NCBI RefSeq assembly: GCF_900107145.1
Contig: NZ_FNOW01000033.1
Span: 1-32,820 of the forward strand
Direction of reading: 5' to 3'
Origin: Allochromatium warmingii
GTDB lineage: Bacteria > Pseudomonadota > Gammaproteobacteria > Chromatiales > Chromatiaceae
DNA length: 32,820 bases
Shown here: positions 25,664-32,794 of the stretch, one piece after another
Layout: each line of letters opens with the position of its first letter
Numbering within the stretch: the first letter of the stretch is position 1
Program-made: the position numbers and the translations under genes
Notes under the pieces: generated by a model
Databases searched by the model: none
Told to the model about the DNA's origin: nothing
Seen by the model: only the letters and a program-made list of their open reading frames with translations

Positions 25664-27061
25664 TCACAGCGGCAACCCACCACCTGGAGGAAAACCACCG
25701 CCCGGCGGCAACATCCCCGGTGGTAGCCGACCTTGCAGCGAGCGCATCATCTTTGCCATACCGCCGCCTTTCATCTTTTTCATCATTTTTTGCATCTGCA
25801 TAAATTGTTTGAGCAATTGATTGACATCTTGCACCTGGGTGCCGGAACCCGCCGCAATCCGCCGTTTGCGCGAGCCTTTAATAATGGCCGGAAATTGGCG
25901 CTCATGCGGCGTCATTGAATTGATGATCGCCACCAGCTTGCCCATTTCTTTATCACTGGCTTTGTTTTTAACATGCTCAGGAATTTGATTCATGCCGGGG
26001 AGCTTTTCCATCAAGCTCATCATGCCCCCCATTTTATTCATCTGGTCTAATTGCTCTTTGAAATCAGCTAAATCAAAATCCTTGCCTTTTTTGAGCTTTT
26101 TAACCAGCTTTTCGGCCTGTTCCTTGTCAACTTTGGCCTGCACCTCTTCAACCAACGACACCACATCGCCCATGCCGAGAATGCGCGAGGCCACACGCTC
26201 GGGATAAAAGGGTTCGAGCGCAGTGGTGCGCTCGCCAGTGCCGAGAAACTTGATCGGCTTGCCGGTGATCTGGCGGATCGAGAGCGCCGCGCCGCCCCGC
26301 GCATCGCCGTCGGTTTTGGTGAGAATCACGCCGGTCAGTGGTAAAGCCGCGTCGAAGGCTTTGGCGGTGTTGGCCGCATCCTGACCCGTCATCGCATCGA
26401 CGACAAACAGCGTTTCCACCGGCTTGATCGCCGCGTGAATGCGCTGGATCTCGTCCATCATCTCGGCATCGACGTGCAGCCGACCTGCGGTATCGACGAT
26501 CAGCACATCTTTGAACCGCTTGCGGGCGGTGTCGAGCGCCCGTTGTGCGATCTGGAGCGGATCTTCATCGCTCTGACTGGGGCAGAACTCAGCCCCGACC
26601 TCAGCAGCTACGGTGTGCAACTGCTCAATGGCTGCCGGTCGGTACACGTCACAACTGACTACCAGCACCGATTTTTTCTGTTTGTCCTGCAACCAGCGGG
26701 CAAGCTTGGCAACGCTGGTGGTTTTACCGGAGCCTTGCAGACCGGCCATCAAAATCACTGCCGGCGGCTGGGCGGCCAAATCGAGCCGTTCATTGGCCGC
26801 GCCCATGAGCTTGACCAGCTCATCATTGACGATCTTAATCAGCACCTGTCCGGGCGTCAGACTCTTGGTCACCGCCTCGCCGAGCGCCTGTTCGCGGATA
26901 TCCTCAATAAACTGGCGCACTACCGGCAGCGCCACATCCGCTTCCAGCAGCGCCATGCGCACGGTGCGCAAGGTATCCTTAATATTGTCTTCGCTCAGAC
27001 GACCCTGACCGCGCAGATTGGTCAGAACCGTCTCGAAGCGATCTTGGAGCGTTTGGAACAT
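25664..27061 (-). CDS. ffh: Signal recognition particle protein Ffh
   Basis: 465 residues. Ffh binds 4.5S RNA and signal sequences and delivers ribosomes to FtsY. The N domain begins MFQTLQDRFETVLTNLRGQGRL. The G domain has GLQGSGKTTSVAKLA (P-loop), DTAGRLHVDAEMMDEI, LTKTDGDARGGAALS and KFLGTGE. The methionine-rich M domain runs from about 330 (DFKEQLDQMNKMGGMMSLMEKLPGM) to MQKMMKKMKGGGMAKMMRSL and a Gly/Pro-rich tail. The start is ATG 27061, with GAGG about 9 nt upstream. Divergent from ypjD, as often seen in gammaproteobacteria. Confidence 0.98.
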   Translation of the reverse strand: MFQTLQDRFETVLTNLRGQGRLSEDNIKDTLRTVRMALLEADVALPVVRQFIEDIREQALGEAVTKSLTPGQVLIKIVNDELVKLMGAANERLDLAAQPPAVILMAGLQGSGKTTSVAKLARWLQDKQKKSVLVVSCDVYRPAAIEQLHTVAAEVGAEFCPSQSDEDPLQIAQRALDTARKRFKDVLIVDTAGRLHVDAEMMDEIQRIHAAIKPVETLFVVDAMTGQDAANTAKAFDAALPLTGVILTKTDGDARGGAALSIRQITGKPIKFLGTGERTTALEPFYPERVASRILGMGDVVSLVEEVQAKVDKEQAEKLVKKLKKGKDFDLADFKEQLDQMNKMGGMMSLMEKLPGMNQIPEHVKNKASDKEMGKLVAIINSMTPHERQFPAIIKGSRKRRIAAGSGTQVQDVNQLLKQFMQMQKMMKKMKGGGMAKMMRSLQGRLPPGMLPPGGGFPPGGGLPL

Positions 27062-27149
27062 GAGCGAACCTCGATCTGGGCATCCGGCGCGTAACAAACA
27101 CCCGGAGCGAACATGAATAGGAGAAAGCGACGGCCTATGTTGCCATCGG

Positions 27150-27176
27150 TTTACGACGGAACTTTATGAGTATAAT
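27150..27176 (+). promoter_or_regulatory. Candidate promoter of ypjD
   Basis: A perfect TATAAT at 27171-27176 with a 4-of-6 -35 candidate TTTACG at 27150-27155. The spacer is only 15 nt, shorter than ideal. It sits in the divergent ffh/ypjD gap, 73 bp before ypjD. Confidence 0.4.
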
Positions 27177-27248
27177 GCACGGTCATCATCGCCCGATACG
27201 ACTAGGGACGACTTCCAGCCACCGTCATTCGAGCTTCAAGAACGCACC

Positions 27249-28061
27249 ATGACCCAAATCCTCATTGCCTACCTTGCCACGCTCTGCTACCTGGCCTCGG
27301 CCGCTTTTATTGGCATTCGTCTGTTCCGCAAGACGGGCTGGATTCCGCCGCGTGTTTTGGCGATTGCGGTCGGTTTTGGCGGCCTCGTGCTACATAGCTG
27401 GCTGCTTTGGGACGGCATTTTTAGTCATGCCGGCATCAATCTCGGTTTTTATCACGCACTGGCGCTGACCTCGTGGACGATTGTGGCGCTGCTGCTGATC
27501 TCCAGCTTAACCAAGCCCGTCGATAATCTGGGGTTGATTCTGCTCCCAGCGGCGGCGATGAGTTTGATTTTGGAAGCGCACATGGCTGATGTCGGTTTTA
27601 TGCGCGAATCGGCTGGCACGGCGCTCAAGCTGCATGTGCTGCTGTCGATGCTGGCCTATAGTCTGCTCACGCTGGCGGCGGTGCAGGCGATGCTGTTGGC
27701 GATTCAGGATCATCATTTGCGCAACCGGCATCCGACTGGCTTTGTGCGCACCCTGCCGCCACTGCAAACAATGGAAAGTCTGCTGTTTGAGATGATTTTT
27801 GCTGGTTTCGTGCTGCTCACGCTGGCGCTGCTCAGTGGGTTTGCGTTTTTAGAAAATATGTTCGCGCAGCATCTGGTGCACAAAACCGTGCTCTCGGTGC
27901 TGGCGTGGCTGGTGTTCGGCGGGTTGCTGATTGGGCGCTTCCGCAAGGGCTGGCGCGGGCGCACGGCGATTGTCTGGACGCTGGGCGGTTTTGTGATTCT
28001 GATTTTGGCGTATTTTGGCAGTAAGGCGGTGTTGCAATTTGTCTTGCAGAACGCGAACTGA
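27249..28061 (+). CDS. ypjD: CcsA/YpjD-family inner-membrane protein
   Basis: 270 residues with about eight membrane segments throughout. The cytochrome c assembly (CcsA/HemX-like) family is suggested by conserved His residues in or near the segments: LVLHSWLLWDG, NLGFYHALALTSW and LKLHVLLSMLAYSLLTLAAVQA, then LLSGFAFLENMF. The location next to ffh is the same as for E. coli ypjD (corE), which is tied to ion transport or cytochrome assembly by annotation more than by experiment. There is no WWD heme-handling motif, so I do not call it a true CcsA. The tRNA-Lys gene begins 24 bp after the stop. Confidence 0.85.
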   Translation: MTQILIAYLATLCYLASAAFIGIRLFRKTGWIPPRVLAIAVGFGGLVLHSWLLWDGIFSHAGINLGFYHALALTSWTIVALLLISSLTKPVDNLGLILLPAAAMSLILEAHMADVGFMRESAGTALKLHVLLSMLAYSLLTLAAVQAMLLAIQDHHLRNRHPTGFVRTLPPLQTMESLLFEMIFAGFVLLTLALLSGFAFLENMFAQHLVHKTVLSVLAWLVFGGLLIGRFRKGWRGRTAIVWTLGGFVILILAYFGSKAVLQFVLQNAN

Positions 28062-28073
28062 GTCGAGTATAAT
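28044..28073 (+). promoter_or_regulatory. Promoter of tRNA-Lys
   Basis: TATAAT at 28068-28073 lies 12 nt before the mature tRNA 5' end, with TTGCAG (28044-28049) as a weak -35 at an 18-nt spacer. It overlaps the last codons of ypjD. Confidence 0.55.
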
Positions 28074-28085
28074 GCTCTGCTTTAA

Positions 28086-28161
28086 GCGCCCTTAGCTCAG
28101 TCGGTAGAGCATCTGACTTTTAATCAGGTGGTCGTGCGTTCGAGTCGCACAGGGCGCACCA
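28086..28161 (+). tRNA. tRNA-Lys (anticodon UUU)
   Basis: A 76-nt cloverleaf with encoded CCA. The acceptor stem GCGCCCT (28086-28092) pairs with AGGGCGC (28151-28157). The D arm TAGCTCAGTCGGTAGAGC and T arm GTGCG TTCGAGT CGCAC are standard. The anticodon loop CTTTTAA places TTT at 28119-28121. Discriminator A at 28158 and CCA at 28159-28161. The gene has its own promoter and terminator. It lies at the left edge of an accessory region, a typical position for an integration site. Confidence 0.96.
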
Positions 28162-28169
28162 TATAAAAC

Positions 28170-28200
28170 AAGGGTTTAGCCGAAAAGCTAAACCCTTTTT
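28170..28200 (+). terminator. Intrinsic terminator after tRNA-Lys
   Basis: AAGGGTTTAGC pairs with GCTAAACCCTT around the loop CGAAAA, with the 3' arm running straight into a T run (28196-28200). It is a textbook rho-independent terminator 9 nt after the tRNA. Confidence 0.9.
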
Positions 28201-28552
28201 CTTTGCCTAGATGATCTCAGGGTAACGCTGGGGGTAACTTTTTAGCAGCGTTTGGCCTTGTTTCGGGTTGTGATGGGATCGCGGACAAGGCTGCTCGCAA
28301 TGTGTACTAGCTCGCGTCCGTGCGCCGCAGATTTCACTGTTGTTGTTCGTCATTCGCTTCACCTGATCGAGCCTTGCGTTACGGTACCGTTCGCGAGGGC
28401 GTGCGCTGTAGGGTTTTGTGGTGACTCATGGACTTGGCGGACTGCCGCAGCGTTCTAACTTTTTCCAAGCTTCTCACGGGGTTGGTGTTCACCGCGACGC
28501 CACCGCGGGCGGATGCCTTTATCGTAGGTTGGTATAGCGCCTGCATTTATTA
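28201..28552. other. Gene-free stretch between tRNA-Lys and the insertion sequence
   Basis: No convincing gene on either strand. It contains a close direct repeat (GGGTAAC at about 28221 and 28232). On the minus strand there is a short frame, broken by stops, with a protein-like segment reading RELVHIASSLVRDPITTRNKAKR, which may be the remnant of a decayed gene. No copy of the tRNA 3' end that would mark an attachment site is visible here. Confidence 0.4.
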
Positions 28553-29687
28553 GCCAGACATTTTATGAACAAAATCGGTTTTTATTTGTCTCATAGAAGA
28601 GTGAATCAACCTACTTGACTTGGGGGTTGTGATGAAAACCGATTGGTTGTCAGATGCCCGCTTAATTCCTGATGAAGTGATGAGTTATCTTCGAAAGATG
28701 GCTGTGCGTGCTGTGAGAGAATTTGGTTACAGCCCCGAGGATGTGGTCAAGATGATGGGCTTCAGTCGCAGTTGCATTTATGATTGGCTGAATCGTTTTG
28801 ACGCACTGGGATACGATGGATTAGCAACCAAAAAAGCGCCGGGGGCTCAACGAATAATCACCGAAAAAATGGATGTGTGGCTAAAAGAGATTATTCTCGG
28901 ATTGACGCCGACAGATTTCGGATACCACACGCATCTTTGGACGTGCCAAATTTTAGCTGAACTGCTTTCGCGTCGCTATGGGATTCGCGTGGCAAGCGAA
29001 ACTGTCAATCATCATGTGCGCGAGATGAATTTGACTTATCAAAAGCCAAGTTATATTCCAAAAGAACAGGATGTCGATGAGGTCGAACAATTTCTGAATG
29101 TAGCATTCCCTAAAATTCAACGCTTTGCAAATGTGATCGGCGCGGACATTGGCTTTGAAGATGAGGCAGCCGTTGATCTACGCGAGCATTCTGGAAAAAC
29201 TTGGGGCACCTGCGGCGAAACACCGGAAGTACCCGTTACAGGTGGACGTGGTCGATTCAATATCTTATCGGTTGTCACGGCAAAAGGAGTATTGAATTAT
29301 CGTGTCACCGACAAAAAGATCAATTCAAAAGCATATATTGAATTTTTGAAGCAAATCCTAAAAGGCCGTCAGCGCCCATTGATTATGATTGCTGATCGCG
29401 CAACCTTTCATACATCAAAAGCAGTGCGAAAATTTGTTGCGAGTAACCGCCACAAAATACGGATTCATTTTTTGCCTGCATATAGTCCCGAACGGAATCC
29501 AGATGAGCATGTCTGGGAAGAAATCAAAGATAAACGTCTCGGGCGGCAGTCAATTAAAAATAAAAGCGAATTAAAGAAACGATTGTATTCAGCACTCAAA
29601 TCGCTACAAAAAAGAACGGATCGCGTAATTTCGTTTTTTCATCTTCCGGAAACTCGATACGCTTTATAAAGCAGGGGGGTGTCTGGA
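28553..29687 (+). mobile_element. IS630-family insertion sequence
   Basis: About 1135 bp. The ends are GCCAGACA (28553-28560) and TGTCTGGA (29680-29687), inverted repeats matching in 7 of 8 bases, each bordered by TA (28551-28552 and 29688-29689). IS630/Tc1/mariner elements insert at and duplicate TA, so the boundaries fit well. It contains one intact transposase gene and looks recent. Confidence 0.75.
28632..29669 (+). CDS. IS630-family transposase
   Basis: 345 residues, apparently intact. The N-terminal helix-turn-helix region (REFGYSPEDVVKMMGFSRSCIYDWLNRFDALGYDGL) binds the ends. The DDE catalytic domain has the first Asp in VIGADIGFEDEAAV, the second in MIADRATFHTSKAVRKF and the Glu in LPAYSPERNPDEHVWEEIKD, the usual order and spacing of IS630. 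Start ATG 28632 has a GGGGG run 4-9 nt upstream; an in-frame start at 28620 is possible. The 3' end stops 18 bp from the right end of the element. Confidence 0.93.
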   Translation: MKTDWLSDARLIPDEVMSYLRKMAVRAVREFGYSPEDVVKMMGFSRSCIYDWLNRFDALGYDGLATKKAPGAQRIITEKMDVWLKEIILGLTPTDFGYHTHLWTCQILAELLSRRYGIRVASETVNHHVREMNLTYQKPSYIPKEQDVDEVEQFLNVAFPKIQRFANVIGADIGFEDEAAVDLREHSGKTWGTCGETPEVPVTGGRGRFNILSVVTAKGVLNYRVTDKKINSKAYIEFLKQILKGRQRPLIMIADRATFHTSKAVRKFVASNRHKIRIHFLPAYSPERNPDEHVWEEIKDKRLGRQSIKNKSELKKRLYSALKSLQKRTDRVISFFHLPETRYAL

Positions 29688-29859
29688 TATCAAATTCATT
29701 ATTTATAGCATCTTCTGCTATGAGCAAATCAAGAATAGATTTTGCCCGTATACGCATTTGTTTGCAGCCTGTGCTTCTAGGTAAATAATTTTGGGCACTA
29801 CCCAGAGCCGATGGATTCGGTGCGCCTATGGAACCGCATTCCCTCGTCTCAGGCGGACG

Positions 29860-30177
29860 TCACAAGCTTGCAGCGGCGTCCGTCGGTTCAACGCACGTGA
29901 TGCGGTACTCCTCGATCCGCGCCCCACATACACGCATCTGTTCGGCGGTCAATTCCCGCCCGCGCAGTTCCGGCGGTAGATCCAGCGACAGATTCAGATA
30001 GCGCCCGCCGCGTGCGCAGACCTCGGCGGCCAGATTCACCGGCAGCGAACCGATGACGAGATCGCCCTCCTGAACGAGCGCCGGATCCAAATGCAGAATG
30101 ACGGCATCGACCGTGACGCCCTCCTCAGCGGCCCAGTTACTGGCTCCGGGATGGCGGGAGACAAAATAAGTGGTCAT
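29860..30177 (-). CDS. csx16: CRISPR-associated protein Csx16
   Basis: 105 residues, a full-length Csx16 (VVA1548-type): MTTYFVSRHPGASNWAAEEG at the N-terminus, then HLDPALVQEGDLVIGSLPVNLAAEVCARGGRYLNLSLDLPPELRGRELTAEQM and GARIEEYRI. Csx16 accompanies type III CRISPR systems and has been proposed as a ring nuclease, which removes the cyclic oligoadenylate alarm signal. ATG 30177 is preceded by AAGGA at a 7-nt spacing. It is the last gene of a three-gene minus-strand operon, 26 bp after the CARF-protein gene. No Cas10, Csm/Cmr genes or CRISPR array are seen in the window. The 170 bp between its stop and the insertion sequence hold no gene. Confidence 0.9.
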   Translation of the reverse strand: MTTYFVSRHPGASNWAAEEGVTVDAVILHLDPALVQEGDLVIGSLPVNLAAEVCARGGRYLNLSLDLPPELRGRELTAEQMRVCGARIEEYRITCVEPTDAAASL

Positions 30178-30203
30178 GCGTCAATCCTTGAATCAAATAT
30201 GCT

Positions 30204-31322
30204 TCAAACGCCGACGATCTCAATCTGCTCTGAAACCAGCGGAAAGGCATTGTCCTTGCCACGCCCAATTAGATAGCGTTCCGCCGAGCGTTTACCTAGC
30301 GTGAGGGCAAAGGCTTTGTTGATATTGCTCTTGTGGGGTTGGAAGTATTCGTTGGGTTCATGCGCTTTGGCGATCCGCCAGCCTAAGGACTCTTCGAGGC
30401 GCTGATAATCGGCCCCATCGGGATTGAAGATCCGGACGGCGACATCGGACAAAAACTCCTGTGCTACCTCCGGCTTTGACCAGTCGGTCGTGCGCTCCCC
30501 ACGCCCAGCGCGTTCGGCCAGCCACAGCAGAATAAGAAATTCCGTTTTGCTCAACATAATCTCTTCGTCATCGGCCCACACGCGCTGGGCTTTCACATCC
30601 AGCACCAAATGCGGTTCTTGAAGGCCACGATTCGCCGTGGCGACAGCGCGGGTAAAGCTCGTCTGTCCGGTGCGCAGTCGCTCTGGTAGGCCGTCGCGTA
30701 GCAGCACGAAGGGAATATCCGCCAGATCGATCAGGGCATGGCGAGCATCAACCGTGACTTCCTTATCACCGCGTGGGCTGTGAATCGGATGCTCGTAGGG
30801 CGTCGGATAGTAGAAATTGCGGTTAGTCTCATAGGGGTCAGAGACCAGCACATGCGATAGCCGATCTTGCGGACGCCCGTAAAGCGAGAGCGCATAACCT
30901 AAGTAATAGCCCATCGTCTTGCGCCCGCCAGCGATGGAGACATGTAGTTCGCTGTTAGGGTCTGCGGTCAGTGCGCGTAGCGTCTCGGTGATGCAGTCTG
31001 CCGCTTGGGTGTTGTCGGCTTGGGTGCGGATGTCGTCGAGCGGCTGGCCCTCGGCATTCTGGAGCACATGGATCTGCTCGGAGGTGAAGGTGATCGGCGG
31101 CAGTTCGTAGTCCGCACACAGCCGATGGAACCAGTGTTCACCCGCCAGCAGATTGAGGCGGGCGTTGTTGGCTCCGGTCGTGGTGGTGATGAGGTGGATT
31201 TCGTGCGGAATCCAGGGATTGTCAGCGCGACACGCCAGCGCATACAGCGTTTCGGTGACGATCTGCGGGGTCAGGCCAGTGACAGCCAGCAGGATGCGGC
31301 GCGGGGTGGTGTGTTCAGACAT
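30204..31322 (-). CDS. CARF ring-nuclease-like protein with C-terminal winged helix (NE0113 family)
   Basis: 372 residues. Residues 1-190 are a CARF-type Rossmann domain: RRILLAVTGLTPQIVTETLYAL at the start, HLITTTTGANNARLNLL, and LHVSIAGGRKTMGYYLGYALSLYGR with the conserved GGRKTM at about 132-137. This matches the NE0113/SSO2081-like group often labelled a Csm6-type ring nuclease, expected to bind cyclic tetra-adenylate or similar and to cleave it. Residues about 235-310 (LDVKAQRVWADDEEIMLSKTEFLILLWLAERAG) look like a winged helix resembling DNA-binding regulators, followed by a basic tail. There is no HEPN RxxxxH motif, so it is not a Csm6 RNase. It may couple signal level to transcription of its own operon. 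It is preceded by a 78-aa membrane-protein gene (26-bp gap) and followed by csx16 (26-bp gap). Confidence 0.85.
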   Translation of the reverse strand: MSEHTTPRRILLAVTGLTPQIVTETLYALACRADNPWIPHEIHLITTTTGANNARLNLLAGEHWFHRLCADYELPPITFTSEQIHVLQNAEGQPLDDIRTQADNTQAADCITETLRALTADPNSELHVSIAGGRKTMGYYLGYALSLYGRPQDRLSHVLVSDPYETNRNFYYPTPYEHPIHSPRGDKEVTVDARHALIDLADIPFVLLRDGLPERLRTGQTSFTRAVATANRGLQEPHLVLDVKAQRVWADDEEIMLSKTEFLILLWLAERAGRGERTTDWSKPEVAQEFLSDVAVRIFNPDGADYQRLEESLGWRIAKAHEPNEYFQPHKSNINKAFALTLGKRSAERYLIGRGKDNAFPLVSEQIEIVGV

Positions 31323-31348
31323 GGTGGTGCTCCGTTGAAGTGACTGGG

Positions 31349-31585
31349 TTAGTCGAACAGACTCGCAATGCCAGCAACAACGGCGCTGCCGATTGCCAAC
31401 GGGATCGTGACGGGCGCAGCAACTGCACCTGCCATAATCAGGGCACCGCCGGCCACAGCGCCCGTCACGGCACCCGCGCCGACCGCCACCGCCGTGCGCT
31501 CGGCACTCACTTCATTCGATCCGGCGATCTGCTTGGACAGTTCGTTACCAAACAATCCGAGGCTCACGGCTTTTTCAATCGACAT
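31349..31585 (-). CDS. Small glycine-zipper membrane protein
   Basis: 78 residues, first gene of the csx operon, with GGAG 7 nt before ATG 31585. Residues 1-31 are polar and amphipathic (MSIEKAVSLGLFGNELSKQI). Residues 32-57 and 58-77 are two hydrophobic Ala/Gly-rich segments that could form a membrane hairpin. G38-x3-G42-x3-G46 is a glycine-zipper pattern, common in channel-forming and tightly packed membrane helices. The family is not recognised. Its strict operon position ahead of two signal-control genes suggests it is the actor or a membrane anchor of the module. A pore-forming effector, a membrane adaptor and an unrelated passenger are all possible. Confidence 0.7.
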   Translation of the reverse strand: MSIEKAVSLGLFGNELSKQIAGSNEVSAERTAVAVGAGAVTGAVAGGALIMAGAVAAPVTIPLAIGSAVVAGIASLFD

Positions 31586-31665
31586 AGATCACTCCAATAG
31601 ATGATGTAGAACCAGCCGTGCCGGTGTTGTGTTGACGGAAATAGCGTAACGCGGCACAGCGCCTC

Positions 31666-31700
31666 GCGTGTCGATCACAAGCTTGTGATCGCATACACGC
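31666..31700. promoter_or_regulatory. 20-bp perfect palindrome upstream of the csx operon
   Basis: CGATCACAAGCTTGTGATCG at 31672-31691 is a perfect 20-bp palindrome. Outer arms GCGTGT (31666-31671) and ACACGC (31695-31700) extend the symmetry after a 3-nt bulge (CAT). It has no loop, which suits a dimeric DNA-binding protein better than an RNA hairpin. It lies about 87 bp upstream of the first operon gene. No confident -35/-10 pair could be placed around it. The surrounding 31586-31823 holds no gene. Confidence 0.65.
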
Positions 31701-31823
31701 TATCCGCTGAACTGAGCACACATCCTCGTTATGCAGCGGGTCTAGCAATCGGTGTTATGCGGCGGATTGATGCTGCCGCTCATAAAAACCTACCCAAACT
31801 TGCATGAAGCTGAATAAATCTGT

Positions 31824-32741
31824 TCACGTCGTCAACGCCAGTGCGGGCGAACCCGTCTTACCTGACTCTTCCGTGCGTTTAAGGTCTCGCCTGAGCGCGT
31901 CGCGACCATACTGATCAAGGTTTTTAGCGGCGTTGAGGTCGCGATCCATGACGTGTCCGCAGTCACAGACCAGCGTGCGCTGTGACTGTGGCATGTCGTG
32001 GATCTGACCGCAGGCGTGACAGGTCTTAGACGATGGAAACCACCGATCCGCGATGATGATAGTCACGCCGCGCCATTGGGCCTTGTATTCGATCTGCCGC
32101 CATAATTCACCCAAGCCGGCATCAGCGATGGCGCGGGCGAGTCGGCGGTTCTTCGTCATTCCAGTGACATTCAGGTCTTCAATCGTGATGACCTGATAGG
32201 TACGGGTCAGGTGATCGGACAGTTCGTGGAGCACTGCCTGACGCTGGTTCTTGATCCGCTGATGCAGTCGGGTGACGCGGAGCTTGGCTTTCGCTCGGCG
32301 TCGGCTGCCTTGTTGTTTGCGCGACAGGTTGCGTTGTCGGCGCTTCAAACGCTTAAGATGCTTTTTGAGTTGTTGATTGGCGGGGATGACCGCTCCGGTG
32401 CTGAGGGTGGCGAGATGCTTGATCCCGAAATCCACACCGACTGAGGGTTGATCCGGCGTGTGTGGGTTGTAGTCCTCAGTTTCGACCAAGATTGACACGT
32501 AGAAGCGACCGGCCTGCTTGCTGATGGTGGCCTGTTTGGTCTGGCCAGTGAAGCGCAGCGGTTGGCGCATCGCAATTCGCGTTTTGAGCCGCTCGATGCG
32601 CAATTGACGACCCGTCACAGCAAACTTGGTCGGTTCGCGCAGCGCAAAAGAATCGTTAACATCCTTTTTCTTGAACTGCGGATAACCCGGTTTTTTGGCT
32701 TTCGCCTTGACGCGCCGGAAGAAATGCTTATAGTTAATTGC
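31824..32741 (-). pseudogene. tnpB: 5'-truncated IS200/IS605-type TnpB (RNA-guided nuclease relative)
   Basis: Open frame of 305 codons with no proper N-terminus: it runs up to a stop at 32742-32744. The first recognisable residues (YKHFFRRVKAKAKKPGYPQFKKKD) correspond to about position 80 of a normal TnpB. The catalytic core looks complete: RuvC-I VGVDFGIKHLATLS, RuvC-II VITIEDLNVTGM, zinc ribbon CHACG ... CDCG and RuvC-III DRDLNAAKNL. A GTG at 32618 could start a 264-residue product, but this would lack the N-terminal recognition part. The sequence to the right (32745-32820) does not continue TnpB. The guide RNA region expected near the 3' end, before about 31824, cannot be delimited by eye. 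No tnpA is seen. Confidence 0.8.
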
Positions 32742-32771
32742 TTAAGTCTCTATAAGAATCCAGGGAATAAA

Positions 32772-32794
32772 TTGCTCAATCCAAGATTGAGCAA
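32772..32794. repeat. Perfect hairpin beside the tnpB breakpoint
   Basis: TTGCTCAAT (32772-32780) and ATTGAGCAA (32786-32794) form a 9-bp stem with the loop CCAAG. It lies 30 bp right of the tnpB truncation point, in AT-rich sequence without a gene. It could be an end of another mobile element or a terminator of a gene beyond the window. Confidence 0.55.

Noticed and set aside
28086-28161. Attachment-site duplication of the tRNA-Lys 3' end
   Set aside because: No second copy of the tRNA 3' segment was seen in the window, so island integration at this tRNA remains inference only.
28252-28458. Plus-strand frame of 68 codons after tRNA-Lys
   Set aside because: Cys/Arg-rich chance-like translation without a ribosome site; the opposite strand carries a more protein-like but stop-broken segment.
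28524-28614. GTAGGTTG (28524-28531) and CAACCTAC (28607-28614) as ends of an element
   Set aside because: The 8-bp arms straddle the left IS630 boundary and do not match the right side, so this is probably coincidence or part of the common GTAGGTTGGG repeat.
30204-31322. CARF protein considered as a Csm6 RNase
   Set aside because: No HEPN RxxxxH motif is visible; the C-terminal part looks like a winged helix instead.
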